A stretch of 64,000 nucleotides of DNA from Caenibius tardaugens NBRC 16725 (GCF_003860345.1 NZ_CP034179.1:930001-994000), one strand, 5' to 3'. Counted from the first letter of the stretch, positions 24,936 to 34,004 are shown. Notes: generated by a model from the letters alone, not told the origin. Numbers and translations are program-made.

Positions 24936-26597
24936 TTACCCCGGCAGATATTTTGCTTCCTGCTCCCGCCAGTCTGATGGAACAGCACCTGTCGCCAGCA
25001 GTGCCTTGCTATCGACACCTGCGCGCAATCTCCCCTCTGTAATGGCATCGACAATACCGGGGGCAAGAAATGCAAGGCGCACCACCCGCGTGATATAGGA
25101 GGGGCTAAGCTGTTCGCGTCTGGCAAGGGCGGCAATATCGCAAGTACCGCTGCACAGTTCCTTCCACCAGCGCTGTGCCTTAACCAGAAGGCGGATCAAT
25201 ACGGGATCGGGCAATGACGATGATGCCGTCATGCCGTCATCCTGTACAAGACGCACCACCATTCCGGTTCTGCGTAGCCGAGCTGGCACGTTGTGCCTGA
25301 TAGTATGCATTAACGCACTGCCATCTATCCCGAACAGATCTGCCAGCGCTGCGGCCCTGATTTCGATGGCGATGTGATCGGGGTGTACGACAATCCGTGT
25401 AACGAGGGCCCGCATCTGCGCATTGCCCCATTCCAGCATCTGCTTTTGCCGCATCATGCTGTGGCCTGCGATACGGGCATAGACATCTGGGGTCACAGGC
25501 AAGCAGCACCGTTCCATAAGTGTAGCCGGATCATCGATCAGGCTGGTGAGTTCTCTTATGACCACCTGTTCGATTTCCCTTGCGGGTAAGCGGATCGAAG
25601 TGGGGGATTGCGCATGATCCGCGCCGTTGGGCGCTCGTTGCGCATAATAGCGATAACGCTGCCGGCCTTTGTTTGTGTGCACCGCGATCAGGGGCGTGCC
25701 TGTCTCATCGAAGAGCAGGCCCGCCAGCAGGCTGGCACGCGCCTGTCGGTTCTGGCGCACACCTCTCACATTATCAGAAAGCTGCTGCTGCACCTTTTCC
25801 CATGTCTCCCTCTCGATAATCGCGGGATGATTACCGGGATAGCGCGTGCCTTTGTGCGCGATATCCCCAGCATAGATGGGATTGCGCAGGATTGCGTAGA
25901 GCTGTCCCCGGGTAAACGCACATCCCCCATAGCGACGTCCCTTCCCCGTGACCCTTTGCGGGGTGTGAAGCCTGTCTCGTGCGAGTGTATCGGCAACCAG
26001 CCGCACATTGGTGAGCTTCAGATAGCGGGCGAAGATATCGCGCACCAGTGCAGCATGGTCTTCCTCAATGGCAAGGCTGCGTCCATCTGGCCGGTAACCT
26101 AGCGGCGGGATCCCGCCCATCCACATGCCCCGTGCCTTCGAGGCTGCTATCTTGTCCCGGATACGTTCGGCGGTCACTTCCCGCTCGAACTGGGCAAAGG
26201 ACAACAGCATGTTGAGCGTCAGCCGTCCCATACTGGTGGTGGTGTTGAAGGACTGGGTAACAGACACAAAGCTCGTGCCCGCGGCATCGAAGGCTTCGAC
26301 CAGCTTGGCAAAGTCGAGCAGGGAGCGCGTCAACCGGTCGACCTTGTAGACCACGATGATATCGATCCGTCCTGCCGCAATATGGGCCAGCAGCCGCTGC
26401 AAGGCGGGCCGCTCCAGCGTTCCACCCGACAGGCCACCATCATCATAGTCCTCCGGTATCAGTTGCCAGCCTTCGCTGACCTGGCTGAGAATATATGCGG
26501 CGCAGGCTTCACGCTGGGCATCAAGCGAGTTGAACCCCTGTTCCAGTCCCTCCTCGCTCGATTTGCGGGTATAGATCGCACAACGCACCGCTTTCAT
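24936..26597 (-). CDS. Large serine recombinase
   Basis: A 553-residue recombinase. The resolvase domain is at the N terminus with the nucleophile Ser in YTRKSSEEGLEQGFNSLDAQ, then VYKVDRLTRSLLDF and the E-helix. A recombinase DNA-binding domain with NPIYAGDIAHKG follows, then a short zinc-ribbon-like or coiled region and a C-terminal helix-turn-helix-like stretch (LARREQLSPSYITRVVRLAF). It is the last gene of a three-gene set with DUF2924 and DUF3489, overlapping the DUF2924 stop (ATGA). This trio is a common accessory cassette in alphaproteobacteria. Confidence 0.92.
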   Translation of the reverse strand: MKAVRCAIYTRKSSEEGLEQGFNSLDAQREACAAYILSQVSEGWQLIPEDYDDGGLSGGTLERPALQRLLAHIAAGRIDIIVVYKVDRLTRSLLDFAKLVEAFDAAGTSFVSVTQSFNTTTSMGRLTLNMLLSFAQFEREVTAERIRDKIAASKARGMWMGGIPPLGYRPDGRSLAIEEDHAALVRDIFARYLKLTNVRLVADTLARDRLHTPQRVTGKGRRYGGCAFTRGQLYAILRNPIYAGDIAHKGTRYPGNHPAIIERETWEKVQQQLSDNVRGVRQNRQARASLLAGLLFDETGTPLIAVHTNKGRQRYRYYAQRAPNGADHAQSPTSIRLPAREIEQVVIRELTSLIDDPATLMERCCLPVTPDVYARIAGHSMMRQKQMLEWGNAQMRALVTRIVVHPDHIAIEIRAAALADLFGIDGSALMHTIRHNVPARLRRTGMVVRLVQDDGMTASSSLPDPVLIRLLVKAQRWWKELCSGTCDIAALARREQLSPSYITRVVRLAFLAPGIVDAITEGRLRAGVDSKALLATGAVPSDWREQEAKYLPG

Positions 26598-27022
26598 GCT
26601 GCGACCTTCTTTTGCTTGAGGCCAAAGAAGGCTGGGCCTGACCAGCGCGTGCCCGTAATCGCCCTGGCCACTTCACTTAGGGAACGCCATTCCTTCCCCT
26701 GCCATGAAATGACGCCATCCTCACCTATCGTGACCTGATGAACCGTTCCATTCCATTCACGAACAAGACGCATGCCAGGCCGCGCCGGCCGTGTGGTTGT
26801 CTTGTCCATAGCAAGCTGATCAAGGCGTTGCCTGGTTGCGCGAGAGATGCCTCCTGAGACACTTGCCTGCAGCTCCCATGCGAGCGCCAGACGCAGCAGA
26901 CCGGCACTGACACGCGGCAACGGTTTTCCTGTGTGTCTGCCCCATGCCGCTTTCAACTCCCCGAAGGACAGGTCTTCCAGCAAGGCTACATCGTACGGCG
27001 CGGCCTTCCCCTTCCCCGTCAC
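26594..27022 (-). CDS. DUF2924 family protein
   Basis: A 142-residue protein of the cassette-linked DUF2924 family. It has the characteristic segments LSFGELKAAWGRHTGKPLPR, LLRLALAWELQ and the C-terminal YRSLS-like motif (WQGKEWRSLSEVARAITGT, then RWSGPAFFGL). It starts with GTG overlapping the DUF3489 stop (GTGA) and ends overlapping the recombinase start. The function is unknown; it is always found near serine recombinases, so an accessory role in recombination is likely. Confidence 0.88.
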   Translation of the reverse strand: MTGKGKAAPYDVALLEDLSFGELKAAWGRHTGKPLPRVSAGLLRLALAWELQASVSGGISRATRQRLDQLAMDKTTTRPARPGMRLVREWNGTVHQVTIGEDGVISWQGKEWRSLSEVARAITGTRWSGPAFFGLKQKKVAA

Positions 27023-27450
27023 GCCGACTTCTCCAGGCGATAGCAGGTGTCGGGGCCGGTTTTACCGCGCACAATGACATGGCCTCGCTTGCGCAGGCCA
27101 GTGAGCGCAGCGCGGATTGTGTGGGGTTGCCAGCCGGTAGCCGTCATCAATTACGCCGATGTCGCGCCTTGCTCTGATTCAAGCAGCGTCAGGATCAGTG
27201 TCAGTTTGGTCGCTGGCTTGGGTGTTGAAGGCGCTGGCATCCCTGCATCCGGGGGCGACGCTGATACTTTGGGCAGGACAGATGGAACTGTCTGGTGCGC
27301 CTTATCACCCTGCCTGCGGGCTGACGGGGTCGCCACCTCTTTCATGTCCGCAGGCGTGCGGGCCATGCGTCGCACACGGCGTTTCTGACCGCTGGCCGGT
27401 TCAGCTTGATCCCTGACGGTAGGGTTCTTGTCTTTCTGCAGTCTTGTCAC
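27019..27450 (-). pseudogene. DUF3489 gene interrupted by a nonsense codon
   Basis: Reading minus from 27450, the frame runs 99 codons to TKLTLILTLLESEQGATSA and meets TAA at 27153-27151. The same frame continues after the stop as LMTATGWQPHTIRAALTGLR, KRGHVIVRGKTG, the conserved DUF3489 core, and ends in TGA overlapping the DUF2924 GTG. So a single in-frame nonsense change (a GAA codon would fit the family) splits the gene. TTG-ATG follows the stop directly, so a 43-residue product could be made by re-initiation, keeping the downstream genes coupled. Confidence 0.75.
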
Positions 27451-27613
27451 AGGTGGTCTCCATCAAGGAAGCCGCCTTATGCTGCTCCCACCACCTGCAG
27501 CCCCGCCAGTCCGAGCCGGTCAGGGTCACGAACCGCCGTTACAATCACCGCGATCCGTGAACACCACCATGCTCACTTTCAACACCAAGTCGAATGGTTT
27601 GTGCGGGCTTAAC

Positions 27614-27810
27614 CGTACCGTATCCGCATCGCGACGATCTCGTGCATTCGTTGCCGAACCGCCGTGCGCGGATCCCGCATGCTCGGCTTTCGCTGGGTCG
27701 AGCGATGCCCCGTCATGACAAGGCATGCCCGGCGCTCGCTGTAGCCGTGTGACGACACGACATAGGCTACAACTTCCTTCATGAGCGCCGGCCGGGAAAC
27801 TTTTTTGACA
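27614..27810 (-). pseudogene. IS3 orfB, 5' fragment
   Basis: In the -1 frame relative to orfA, after the A6G run, the sequence reads VSRPALMKEVVAYVVSSHGY, then SERRACLVMTGHRST and RMHEIVAMRIRYG, the usual start of an IS3 orfB. It then hits a stop where the conserved YRRI/V continuation is expected. The DDE catalytic part is absent, so it is not functional. Confidence 0.7.
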
Positions 27811-28060
27811 GAACGTCCTGCAGCACCGCCTTGTCGAGGCTCAGCTCTGCAACCAGCTTCTTCAACCGCACATTTTCCTCAACGACCTGTTTGAGTTCGC
27901 GGACCTGATCCGATTCCAGCCCGCCATATTGTCGCTTCCATCTGTAGAATGTCTGCTCGGTAATCCCGACTTGACGGACCAAATCCGCCACCGGAAGGCC
28001 CAGTTCCGCCTGCTTCAATACCGCTACGATCTGCTCGGTAGAAAACCGCTTCCGTTTCAT
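27779..28060 (-). CDS. IS3-family transposase OrfA
   Basis: Helix-turn-helix protein of 93 residues: MKRKRFSTEQIVAVLKQAEL, then VRQVGITEQTFYRWKRQYGG and a leucine-zipper-like segment (VRELKQVVEENVRLKKLVAE). The start chosen is the ATG at 28060, which has AAGGAG upstream; an in-frame start six codons earlier exists. Because orfB is cut, no fusion transposase can be made. Confidence 0.88.
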   Translation of the reverse strand: MKRKRFSTEQIVAVLKQAELGLPVADLVRQVGITEQTFYRWKRQYGGLESDQVRELKQVVEENVRLKKLVAELSLDKAVLQDVLSKKFPGRRS

Positions 28061-28153
28061 CGACGTATCTCCTTCCAAAGGAAAATCCGCCGGAAATACT
28101 AACTCTGCAACCGGACCACTTTCACAATGTCACCTCAATGAAGGAGGAATGTC

Positions 28154-28426
28154 ATGTCGAGGAAGCACAAGCCTGTCCAAGCAAGATTTGCACGGCGCGC
28201 AGGTTACCGGTCGCTTTGTAGATGGGTGACAGGTGTTGGTTTAAAGCGAAGCGAGTATGGCACGCACTCACTTCGCCGAACGAAGGCATCGATCATCTAC
28301 AGGGCCACTGGCAACCTTCGCGCCGTTCAGATCCTGCTCGGCCATAGCAAGATCGAGAATACGGTACGCTATCTCGGGATCGACGTGGAAGACGCGCTCG
28401 CCCTCGCGGAAAATACCGAAATTTGA
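28154..28426 (+). pseudogene. Chimeric scar: IS3 orfA start plus tyrosine recombinase C terminus
   Basis: The frame starts MSRKHKP, the usual first residues of another IS3 orfA, preceded by AAGGAGGA. Then come 50 bases (28174-28223) identical to 9632-9681, which lie antisense to the recombinase gene. From about 28226 the true sense frame of a recombinase resumes: RSEYGTHSLRRTKASIIYRA, LLGHSKIENTVRYLGID. The His-x-x-Arg, His and Tyr catalytic residues are present, but the N-terminal two thirds are gone, so it is not a working recombinase. Confidence 0.8.
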
Positions 28427-28458
28427 GTGTCGGCTCCTCGTCTATGGCGAGGGGCCAT

Positions 28459-28563
28459 TTAGCGCAGCCACCAGCGGATCAAGGCTCCCACCAGCGCCAA
28501 GCCAAGAACGCTAGCAGACCAGATGCCGGCGAACCAACCTAGCCGGCTTAGCAACAGCCGCAT
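28459..28563 (-). CDS. CydX-like small subunit of cytochrome bd oxidase (DUF2474)
   Basis: A 34-residue single-span membrane protein: MRLLLSRLGWFAGIWSASVL followed by GLALVGALIRWWLR. Its ATG overlaps the CydB stop (TGATG). The size, the single transmembrane helix and the place after cydB match the DUF2474/CydX-type accessory subunits that stabilise the bd oxidase. It is below usual gene-finder cut-offs. Confidence 0.8.
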   Translation of the reverse strand: MRLLLSRLGWFAGIWSASVLGLALVGALIRWWLR

Positions 28564-29561
28564 CAGTGGTAGCCCTCCGTACCGACCTTGCCGCGGAACA
28601 CCCAGTAGGACCATGCCGTATACGCCAGGATGACAGGCACCATAATGGCGGCCCCCACCAGCATGAACACCTGACTGCGCACCGGCGCTGCTGCCTCCCA
28701 GATCGTCACGCGCGCCGGGACGACGTCCGGCCATATCGAAACGCCCAGACCGGTCAGGCAAAGCCCGAACAGGGCGAGCGCCCAGAGAAACGGCTGCGCA
28801 TCGCGCTTCTGCCTGAGGCTGCGATAGAAGAGGAATGTCACGATGAGCGTGGCGAGCGGCACTTGCGCGGTTGCCAGCACGCCGGGGAAGCTCAGCCAAC
28901 GATGATAGTATTGCGTCTCGAGCCGCAGTGTCGCGAGACTGATGACGCCGATCATGATGAGCAGGCCGATCCCTAGCCGGCCGGCATAGGTCACCGCCTG
29001 TCGCTGCAGGCCGCCTGCGGTCTTCCAGTTGAGCCAGCAAGCGCCGAGCAGGGCATACCCGACAAGCAACCCGACGCCCGTCAGCAGGCTGAACGGCGAC
29101 AGCCATTCCCACCAGCCCCCGGCATAGCTTCGCCCCTCGACCGTGATGCCCTGCAACAACGCGCCCAACGCAATGCCTTGGGCAAAGGTGGCAATCACCG
29201 ACCCTGCCGTGAAGGCCCCGTCCCAGAAAGCGCGATGCGCCGGGTCGCGCCAGCGGAACTCAAACGCAACGCCGCGCAACACGAGCCCGAGTAGCATCGC
29301 AATCATCGGTGCGTAGAGCGCCGGAAGGATTATCGCATAGGCCAGCGGAAATGCGGCAAACAAGCCGCCAACGCCCATCACCAGCCATGTTTCGTTGCCG
29401 TCCCAGACGGGCGCGATGCTGTTCATCGCGGTGTCCCTCTCCTGCCCGACCTTGAAGAAAGGAAACAGGATGCCGATGCCAAGATCGAAGCCGTCCATCA
29501 CGACATAGGCGATAATGGCGAAACCGATGATGCAGGCCCAGATAACGGTGAGGTCGATCAT
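28563..29561 (-). CDS. cydB: Cytochrome bd (cyanide-insensitive) oxidase subunit II
   Basis: A 332-residue polytopic subunit of the quinol oxidase. It has the CydB opening (IAYVVMDGFDLGIGILFPF) and the conserved NSIAPVWDGNETWLVMGVGG. Eight or so transmembrane segments are visible. The start overlaps the cydA stop by four bases. The short type resembles CioB of the cyanide-insensitive oxidase. It lies at the end of a long sulfide-detoxification operon. Confidence 0.93.
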   Translation of the reverse strand: MIDLTVIWACIIGFAIIAYVVMDGFDLGIGILFPFFKVGQERDTAMNSIAPVWDGNETWLVMGVGGLFAAFPLAYAIILPALYAPMIAMLLGLVLRGVAFEFRWRDPAHRAFWDGAFTAGSVIATFAQGIALGALLQGITVEGRSYAGGWWEWLSPFSLLTGVGLLVGYALLGACWLNWKTAGGLQRQAVTYAGRLGIGLLIMIGVISLATLRLETQYYHRWLSFPGVLATAQVPLATLIVTFLFYRSLRQKRDAQPFLWALALFGLCLTGLGVSIWPDVVPARVTIWEAAAPVRSQVFMLVGAAIMVPVILAYTAWSYWVFRGKVGTEGYH

Positions 29562-30952
29562 GCCGAAGTTCCCTCGATGATAGCCGCTGCGGGTGTGATA
29601 CCTGCGCTGCGAATGGGCGCGTCGCTCGGCGGGGTTTCATGCGCCTCGGGCGGCTTCTTCATCAGATGAAGCAGGTACCAGATACCCATGCCGAACACGG
29701 TGAAATAGACGACAACGAATGCCAGCAGCGACGAGGCCACCGCCGGGGCATCGAGCGGCGAAGCGCTCTGGGTGGTCCTGAGCAACCCATAGACCGTGAA
29801 GGGTTGCCGCCCGACTTCAGTCACGATCCAGCCGGACAGCACGGCAATCAGTCCCGACGGCCCCATGATCACAGCGAAACGGTGTAGCAGCGGCCAATCG
29901 TAGAGCGATTTTCGCCAGCGCGCGATGATGCTCAGAATTCCGATCCCGAGCATTGCAAACCCGATGGCGACCATTACGCGGAACGCCCAGAATACAATAC
30001 CGACAGGCGGTTGATCAGCTTGCGGCACTGTATCAAGACCGTTCAAAGGCGCATTGAGGTCGTGTTTCAGGATCAACGACGACGCCTTGGGTATCTCGAT
30101 GGCATAATCCACCCGCTGTTCCGCGCTGTTGGGGATGCCGAACAGAATCAAAGGCGCCCCGTTCGGATGGCTCTGAAAATGGCCTTCCATCGCCATCACC
30201 TTCACTGGCTGATGTTCGATGGTATTGAGCCCGTGCATGTCGCCCGCGAAAATCTGGATGGGCGCGACGATGGCAGCCATCCACATCGCCATAGAGAACA
30301 TCTTGCGCGCGCCGGGATTATTGCGGTCCTTGAGAAGATGCCAAGCGCCTACTGCGCCTACGATGAAGGCTGTCGTCAGATAGGCGGCAAGAACGGTATG
30401 AACGAGCCGATAGGGGAAGCTGGGATTGAAGATGATCGTCAGCCAGCTTGGTCCCGGCAGGAACTGGCCGTTGGCGCCAACCTCATAGCCGATGGGCGTC
30501 TGCATCCAGCTGTTGACCGAAAGAATCCAGAATGCGGAGATGAAAGTCCCGAGTGCGACCGCAAGCGTCGCGACAAAGTGCAGCTTGCGTCCGACCTTGT
30601 TGATCCCGAACAGCATAACCCCGAGGAATCCGGCTTCCAGAAAGAAGGCGGTCAGCACCTCATAGGCCATCAACGGGCCGATGACCGGTCCCGCCTTGTC
30701 CGAGAACACCGACCAGTTGGTGCCGAACTGATAGGACATGACGATGCCTGATACGACGCCCATCGCGAACACGACGGCGAAGATCTTCAGCCAGTAGCGG
30801 AACAGGTTGGCATAAACACCCTTGCCCGTCTTCAGCCACAGGACTTCGAGCACCGCCAGATAGCTCGCCAGCCCGATGGAAAAGGCCGGGAAGAGGAAGT
30901 GAAAGCTCACCGTGAAGGCGAATTGCGCCCTTGCAAGAATGATGGCGTCCAT
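29558..30952 (-). CDS. cydA: Cytochrome bd (cyanide-insensitive) oxidase subunit I
   Basis: A 464-residue haem-bearing subunit that oxidises ubiquinol and reduces O2. Visible features: QFAFTVSFHFLFPAFSIGLA with the N-terminal haem-ligand His region, the haem-rich second block HTVLAAYLTTAFIVGAVGAW, a short Q-loop (as in the CIO subgroup rather than E. coli CydA), and GRQPFTVYGLLRT, the equivalent of the GRQPW motif. It starts 12 bases after the TauE-like stop, so it is probably in the same transcript as the sulfur genes. bd oxidases resist sulfide and cyanide, which fits that neighbourhood. Confidence 0.93.
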   Translation of the reverse strand: MDAIILARAQFAFTVSFHFLFPAFSIGLASYLAVLEVLWLKTGKGVYANLFRYWLKIFAVVFAMGVVSGIVMSYQFGTNWSVFSDKAGPVIGPLMAYEVLTAFFLEAGFLGVMLFGINKVGRKLHFVATLAVALGTFISAFWILSVNSWMQTPIGYEVGANGQFLPGPSWLTIIFNPSFPYRLVHTVLAAYLTTAFIVGAVGAWHLLKDRNNPGARKMFSMAMWMAAIVAPIQIFAGDMHGLNTIEHQPVKVMAMEGHFQSHPNGAPLILFGIPNSAEQRVDYAIEIPKASSLILKHDLNAPLNGLDTVPQADQPPVGIVFWAFRVMVAIGFAMLGIGILSIIARWRKSLYDWPLLHRFAVIMGPSGLIAVLSGWIVTEVGRQPFTVYGLLRTTQSASPLDAPAVASSLLAFVVVYFTVFGMGIWYLLHLMKKPPEAHETPPSDAPIRSAGITPAAAIIEGTSA

Positions 30953-30964
30953 GAATATCCCCGT

Positions 30965-31750
30965 TCAGCTGGCGAGTTCGGCCCAGCTCTTGAATAGCAT
31001 GTAGATGGCGACGACGAGCACGAAGACTGCAAACAGGCTGTTCAACCGGCCCTTTTCGGCCGCCAGCACTTGCGACGTTCGTGTGCCGATCACGCTACCG
31101 ATAACGCCGCCGACAATGAACACGCCGGCCAGACCCCAAAGGGCATACCCCGAGAGCGCGTAGTTGAGCGCTGTCGTCAGGCCGAAGGCCGCGACCGCTA
31201 CAAGTGAGGTGCCGATCGCGCGCAATATGGGCATGTGCGTTGAAGCGATCAGGCCCGGCACGATAAGGAAACCGCCACCGATCCCGAAGAAACCGGAAAA
31301 GGCGCCAGTACCGAGGCCATAGCCGACGACCTTGCCGACATTTTCCCGATTGCACTGTGCGCCTTCGACCCCTTGGTCACCGCGTCCGCGGAACATCAGG
31401 ACCGCCACCACGATCATCAGGATCGCGAACAAGAAGAGCAGTTTGTGCCCATCTATGCTCTTGCCGACCGTCGAGCCGCCGAGCGCGCCGACGACGCCGG
31501 CGGCCGCATAGATGCCGCCGCATCGCCAGTTCACGGTGCGAGCGTGGGCATGGTTCCAGAGGCCGGCAAGTGCGTTAGCCGCAACGGCGAGCGCGCTGGT
31601 GCCGATGGCCTCATGTGGATTGCGAACACCCACGAGATAGAGAAGCAGTGGCACGGCGAGGATCGACCCGCCGCCCCCGACGAGCCCGAGGACAAAGCCC
31701 ACGAGCGCACCCGACAGTCCGCCGAGGGCATATTGAAGCGGCTCAAGCAT
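30965..31750 (-). CDS. TauE/SafE family sulfite exporter
   Basis: A 261-residue membrane protein with eight or so hydrophobic segments. Family signatures are the opening GALVGFVLGLVGGGGSILAV and the second repeat GAFSGFFGIGGGFLIVPGLI, the two halves of the TauE internal duplication. It likely exports sulfite or a related sulfur anion produced by persulfide oxidation. It starts three bases after the upstream SQR stop. Confidence 0.88.
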   Translation of the reverse strand: MLEPLQYALGGLSGALVGFVLGLVGGGGSILAVPLLLYLVGVRNPHEAIGTSALAVAANALAGLWNHAHARTVNWRCGGIYAAAGVVGALGGSTVGKSIDGHKLLFLFAILMIVVAVLMFRGRGDQGVEGAQCNRENVGKVVGYGLGTGAFSGFFGIGGGFLIVPGLIASTHMPILRAIGTSLVAVAAFGLTTALNYALSGYALWGLAGVFIVGGVIGSVIGTRTSQVLAAEKGRLNSLFAVFVLVVAIYMLFKSWAELAS

Positions 31751-31753
31751 GGC

Positions 31754-33337
31754 TCAGTGCGCCGCCTCGATCGCGTGCGGTGCGACCATCCATTCCCGGC
31801 CCTTGAGCATGCCATGCCAGTATACTGGCGGTAGGATCGTGTCCTTGAGAAGCCAGGACAGGCGCGAGGGCCGCGTTCCGTCAATCAGCCAGTTGGGAAA
31901 GCTGGGCAGCAATTTCCCGCCATAGCCGAACTCGGCGAGGACGATCTTGCCTGCCTCGACCGTCAGCGGGCAGGAGCCATAGCCGTCATAGTCGGCGGTC
32001 GGCGGCTTGCCCTCGAGCGCGGCAAGTACATTGACCGCGACAACCGGCGCCTGCTTGCGCGCCGCGGCGGCGGTCTTGGCATTCGAGGCTGAGCAGGCGT
32101 CGCCCAATGCAAATACATTGGGATAGCGCACATGTTGAAGCGTCGCCTCGTTGACTTCGATGAAGCCGGAGGCTGCTGCGAGGGAACTGGTGCGCACGAA
32201 ATCCGGCGCGACCTGCGGCGGCACGACGTGAATCATGTCGAAGCGCTCTTCGACGCGTCGGGTGCCGTCGCTATCCTTGCGTTCGAAAGTCGCCACTTTT
32301 GCGGTGCCATCGATCGCGACGAGCTTCGATTCGAAGTTGAGGTGCGCGCAGTAGCGCTCGACATATTCCATCAGCGCCGGGACATAGGCGGAAACGCCGA
32401 ACAGCGCCGCGCCGGCTGTGTGGAACTGGACGTCGATGTCTTGTAGGACCCCCGCCTTTTCCCAGCGATGGCAGGAAAGATACATCGCCTTCTGCGGCGC
32501 GCCCGCACATTTGATCGGCATCGCGGGCTGGGTGAACAGCGCCCGTCCGCCTTTGAATTCTTTCACCAATCGGTTGGTGTACGGCGCAAGGTCATAGCCA
32601 TAGTTGGACGTAACGCCGTTTTTGCCGATCGCATCGGCGAGGCCCGGTATCGCACCCCAGTCCAGTTTGATGCCGGGACAGGCAACCAGTACCCGGTAGC
32701 GTACTTCGCCGCCGTCATTGAGGACCACCTTGTTTTCATCCGGAGCGAAACCCGAAGCGGCGGCGCGAATCCACGTCACTCGGCTGGGCATAACCTGCGC
32801 TTCGGTGCGGCGCGTGAAATCCTTGTCGAACACACCCGCACCAACCATCGTCCAGCCAGGCTGATAGTAATGCACCTCGGACGGCTCGATGACGGCGATA
32901 TCAAGCTTGGGATTGCGCTTGAGGAGGCTGGACGCTGTTGCAATCCCGGCCGCGCCACCGCCGACAATCACAACATCGTGAACTCGGGCATCAGGTGCCG
33001 AATGGTTTCGCGCTGAGACCAATTCATATAGTTTCGTCGATCGTGCGCCGGAGCGGCAAATGGCGAGAATCGGCTTAGGAAGGTGCGCAAGCGCATCCGC
33101 CATGGCCGCGACATTCGCATCTGTGATCGCACCCGAAACTGCGGGCACATGCGCAAATTCCAGGCCCAGTTGTTCGGCTGCTTCGCGCAGCTCCGCAGCG
33201 GCAATCTGACCCTTCTCCTCATTATCAGGTCGATTGCAGATAATCGCCTTAAAGCCTTGCGCGGCGATCGAGGGAATTTCGGTTACGGTGATCTGCGGAG
33301 ACACCGCAAAGTCCTGAGTAAGCGGCTTGATGTCCAT
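31754..33337 (-). CDS. DUF442 sulfurtransferase-like domain fused to sulfide:quinone oxidoreductase
   Basis: A 527-residue fusion. Residues 1-110 form a DUF442/Blh-type phosphatase-fold domain ending in ILAICRSGARS, with a likely persulfide-carrying Cys. From 118 follows an SQR-type flavoprotein: DVVIVGGGAAGIATASSLLK for FAD, YYQPGWTMVGAG, active-site cysteines in VLVACPGIKLDWG and PIKCAGAPQKAMYL, and the second FAD motif NVFALGDACSASNAKTA. It should oxidise sulfide at the membrane, reduce quinone, and hand sulfane sulfur to the domain in cis. Its operon partners (persulfide dioxygenase-like MBL protein, TauE, bd oxidase) fit this. Confidence 0.9.
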   Translation of the reverse strand: MDIKPLTQDFAVSPQITVTEIPSIAAQGFKAIICNRPDNEEKGQIAAAELREAAEQLGLEFAHVPAVSGAITDANVAAMADALAHLPKPILAICRSGARSTKLYELVSARNHSAPDARVHDVVIVGGGAAGIATASSLLKRNPKLDIAVIEPSEVHYYQPGWTMVGAGVFDKDFTRRTEAQVMPSRVTWIRAAASGFAPDENKVVLNDGGEVRYRVLVACPGIKLDWGAIPGLADAIGKNGVTSNYGYDLAPYTNRLVKEFKGGRALFTQPAMPIKCAGAPQKAMYLSCHRWEKAGVLQDIDVQFHTAGAALFGVSAYVPALMEYVERYCAHLNFESKLVAIDGTAKVATFERKDSDGTRRVEERFDMIHVVPPQVAPDFVRTSSLAAASGFIEVNEATLQHVRYPNVFALGDACSASNAKTAAAARKQAPVVAVNVLAALEGKPPTADYDGYGSCPLTVEAGKIVLAEFGYGGKLLPSFPNWLIDGTRPSRLSWLLKDTILPPVYWHGMLKGREWMVAPHAIEAAH

Positions 33338-33374
33338 GGCTTGTCCTCGCTCCCGCCCTGCAGCGGGCTTGCTT

Positions 33375-33785
33375 TCACTTTGCGGTGATGCGGTGGGCGG
33401 CCATGCCGGCGAGCATGGTGATCACGAAAATTCCAGCCTCGAATGGTGCGATGGCAAGGTCGGCGAGTGCGGGGCCGGGACATAGGCCCGCGATCCCCCA
33501 ACCGATCCCGAACAGCGACGCACCACCAAGTAACTTGGCATCAAGCAAGCTTGTGCTAGGCAAGTCGAACGCCTCGAAGGCGATCGGTCGCGGCATCCGC
33601 TTCTGGATCAACCAGGCAATCGCCATGGGCAACATCGCCCCCGCCATTACAAAGGCAAGCGTCGGATCCCACGTCCCGAACAGATCGAGGAAAGCGCGCA
33701 CTCGCGCTGGATCAGCCATGCCGGACACGGCAAGTCCCGCTCCGAACAGGAGACCGGCAAGCAACGAGATGGCGGGGGCTTTCAT
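33375..33785 (-). CDS. YeeE/YedE family (DUF6691) membrane protein
   Basis: A 136-residue half-size YeeE/YedE-type protein with about four hydrophobic segments. It carries GLLFGAGLAVSGMADPARV near the start and the motif IGWGIAGLCPGPALADLA, with the conserved Cys that binds thiosulfate or sulfur in this family. The start is the ATG at 33785, overlapping the DUF2892 stop by four bases. With the second half-protein at 34005-34454 it should form a sulfur-compound transporter. Confidence 0.85.
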   Translation of the reverse strand: MKAPAISLLAGLLFGAGLAVSGMADPARVRAFLDLFGTWDPTLAFVMAGAMLPMAIAWLIQKRMPRPIAFEAFDLPSTSLLDAKLLGGASLFGIGWGIAGLCPGPALADLAIAPFEAGIFVITMLAGMAAHRITAK

Positions 33786-33988
33786 TTGCAGTGGCCGCAG
33801 GTCGACAGACCGAGCGGGCGGTACAGCGGACAGAAGCTGATCGCGCTCGTCAAAAGGAGTACGACCGCAAGGATCGCCAAGCCGACACCGAGACCCCCGC
33901 TGATCGTCCCGGTCCACCAGAGATAGCCGATCACCAGCGCTACGATCGTGCGCAGCAGCCGGTCGAATGTTCCCATATTCCTCGTCAT
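33782..33988 (-). CDS. DUF2892 (YgaP-like membrane domain) protein
   Basis: A 68-residue protein with the opening MTRNMGTFDRLLRTIVALVI, two hydrophobic segments, and the CPLYRPLGLSTC ending typical of DUF2892. In YgaP this domain is fused to a rhodanese; here it stands alone between the two YeeE/YedE half-genes. It may anchor or help sulfur transfer at the membrane. Confidence 0.85.
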   Translation of the reverse strand: MTRNMGTFDRLLRTIVALVIGYLWWTGTISGGLGVGLAILAVVLLLTSAISFCPLYRPLGLSTCGHCK

Positions 33989-34004
33989 GCCCAGTATCCC
34001 CCGA

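Larger units (their letters stand above)
27614..28124 (-). mobile_element. Truncated IS3-family element
   Basis: The left end is likely at 28124 (minus strand begins TGAAAGTGGTCC). It contains a complete orfA, a canonical A6G slippage site (27806-27800) and only the first part of orfB, which stops abruptly near 27614 where IS3 similarity is lost. The right end is missing. Confidence 0.7.

Noticed and set aside
28563-29112. Larger minus-strand frame (217 codons from 29112 to 28459) as one gene
   Set aside because: Only its last 34 codons are real (the CydX-like peptide); the rest is an out-of-frame reading of cydB.
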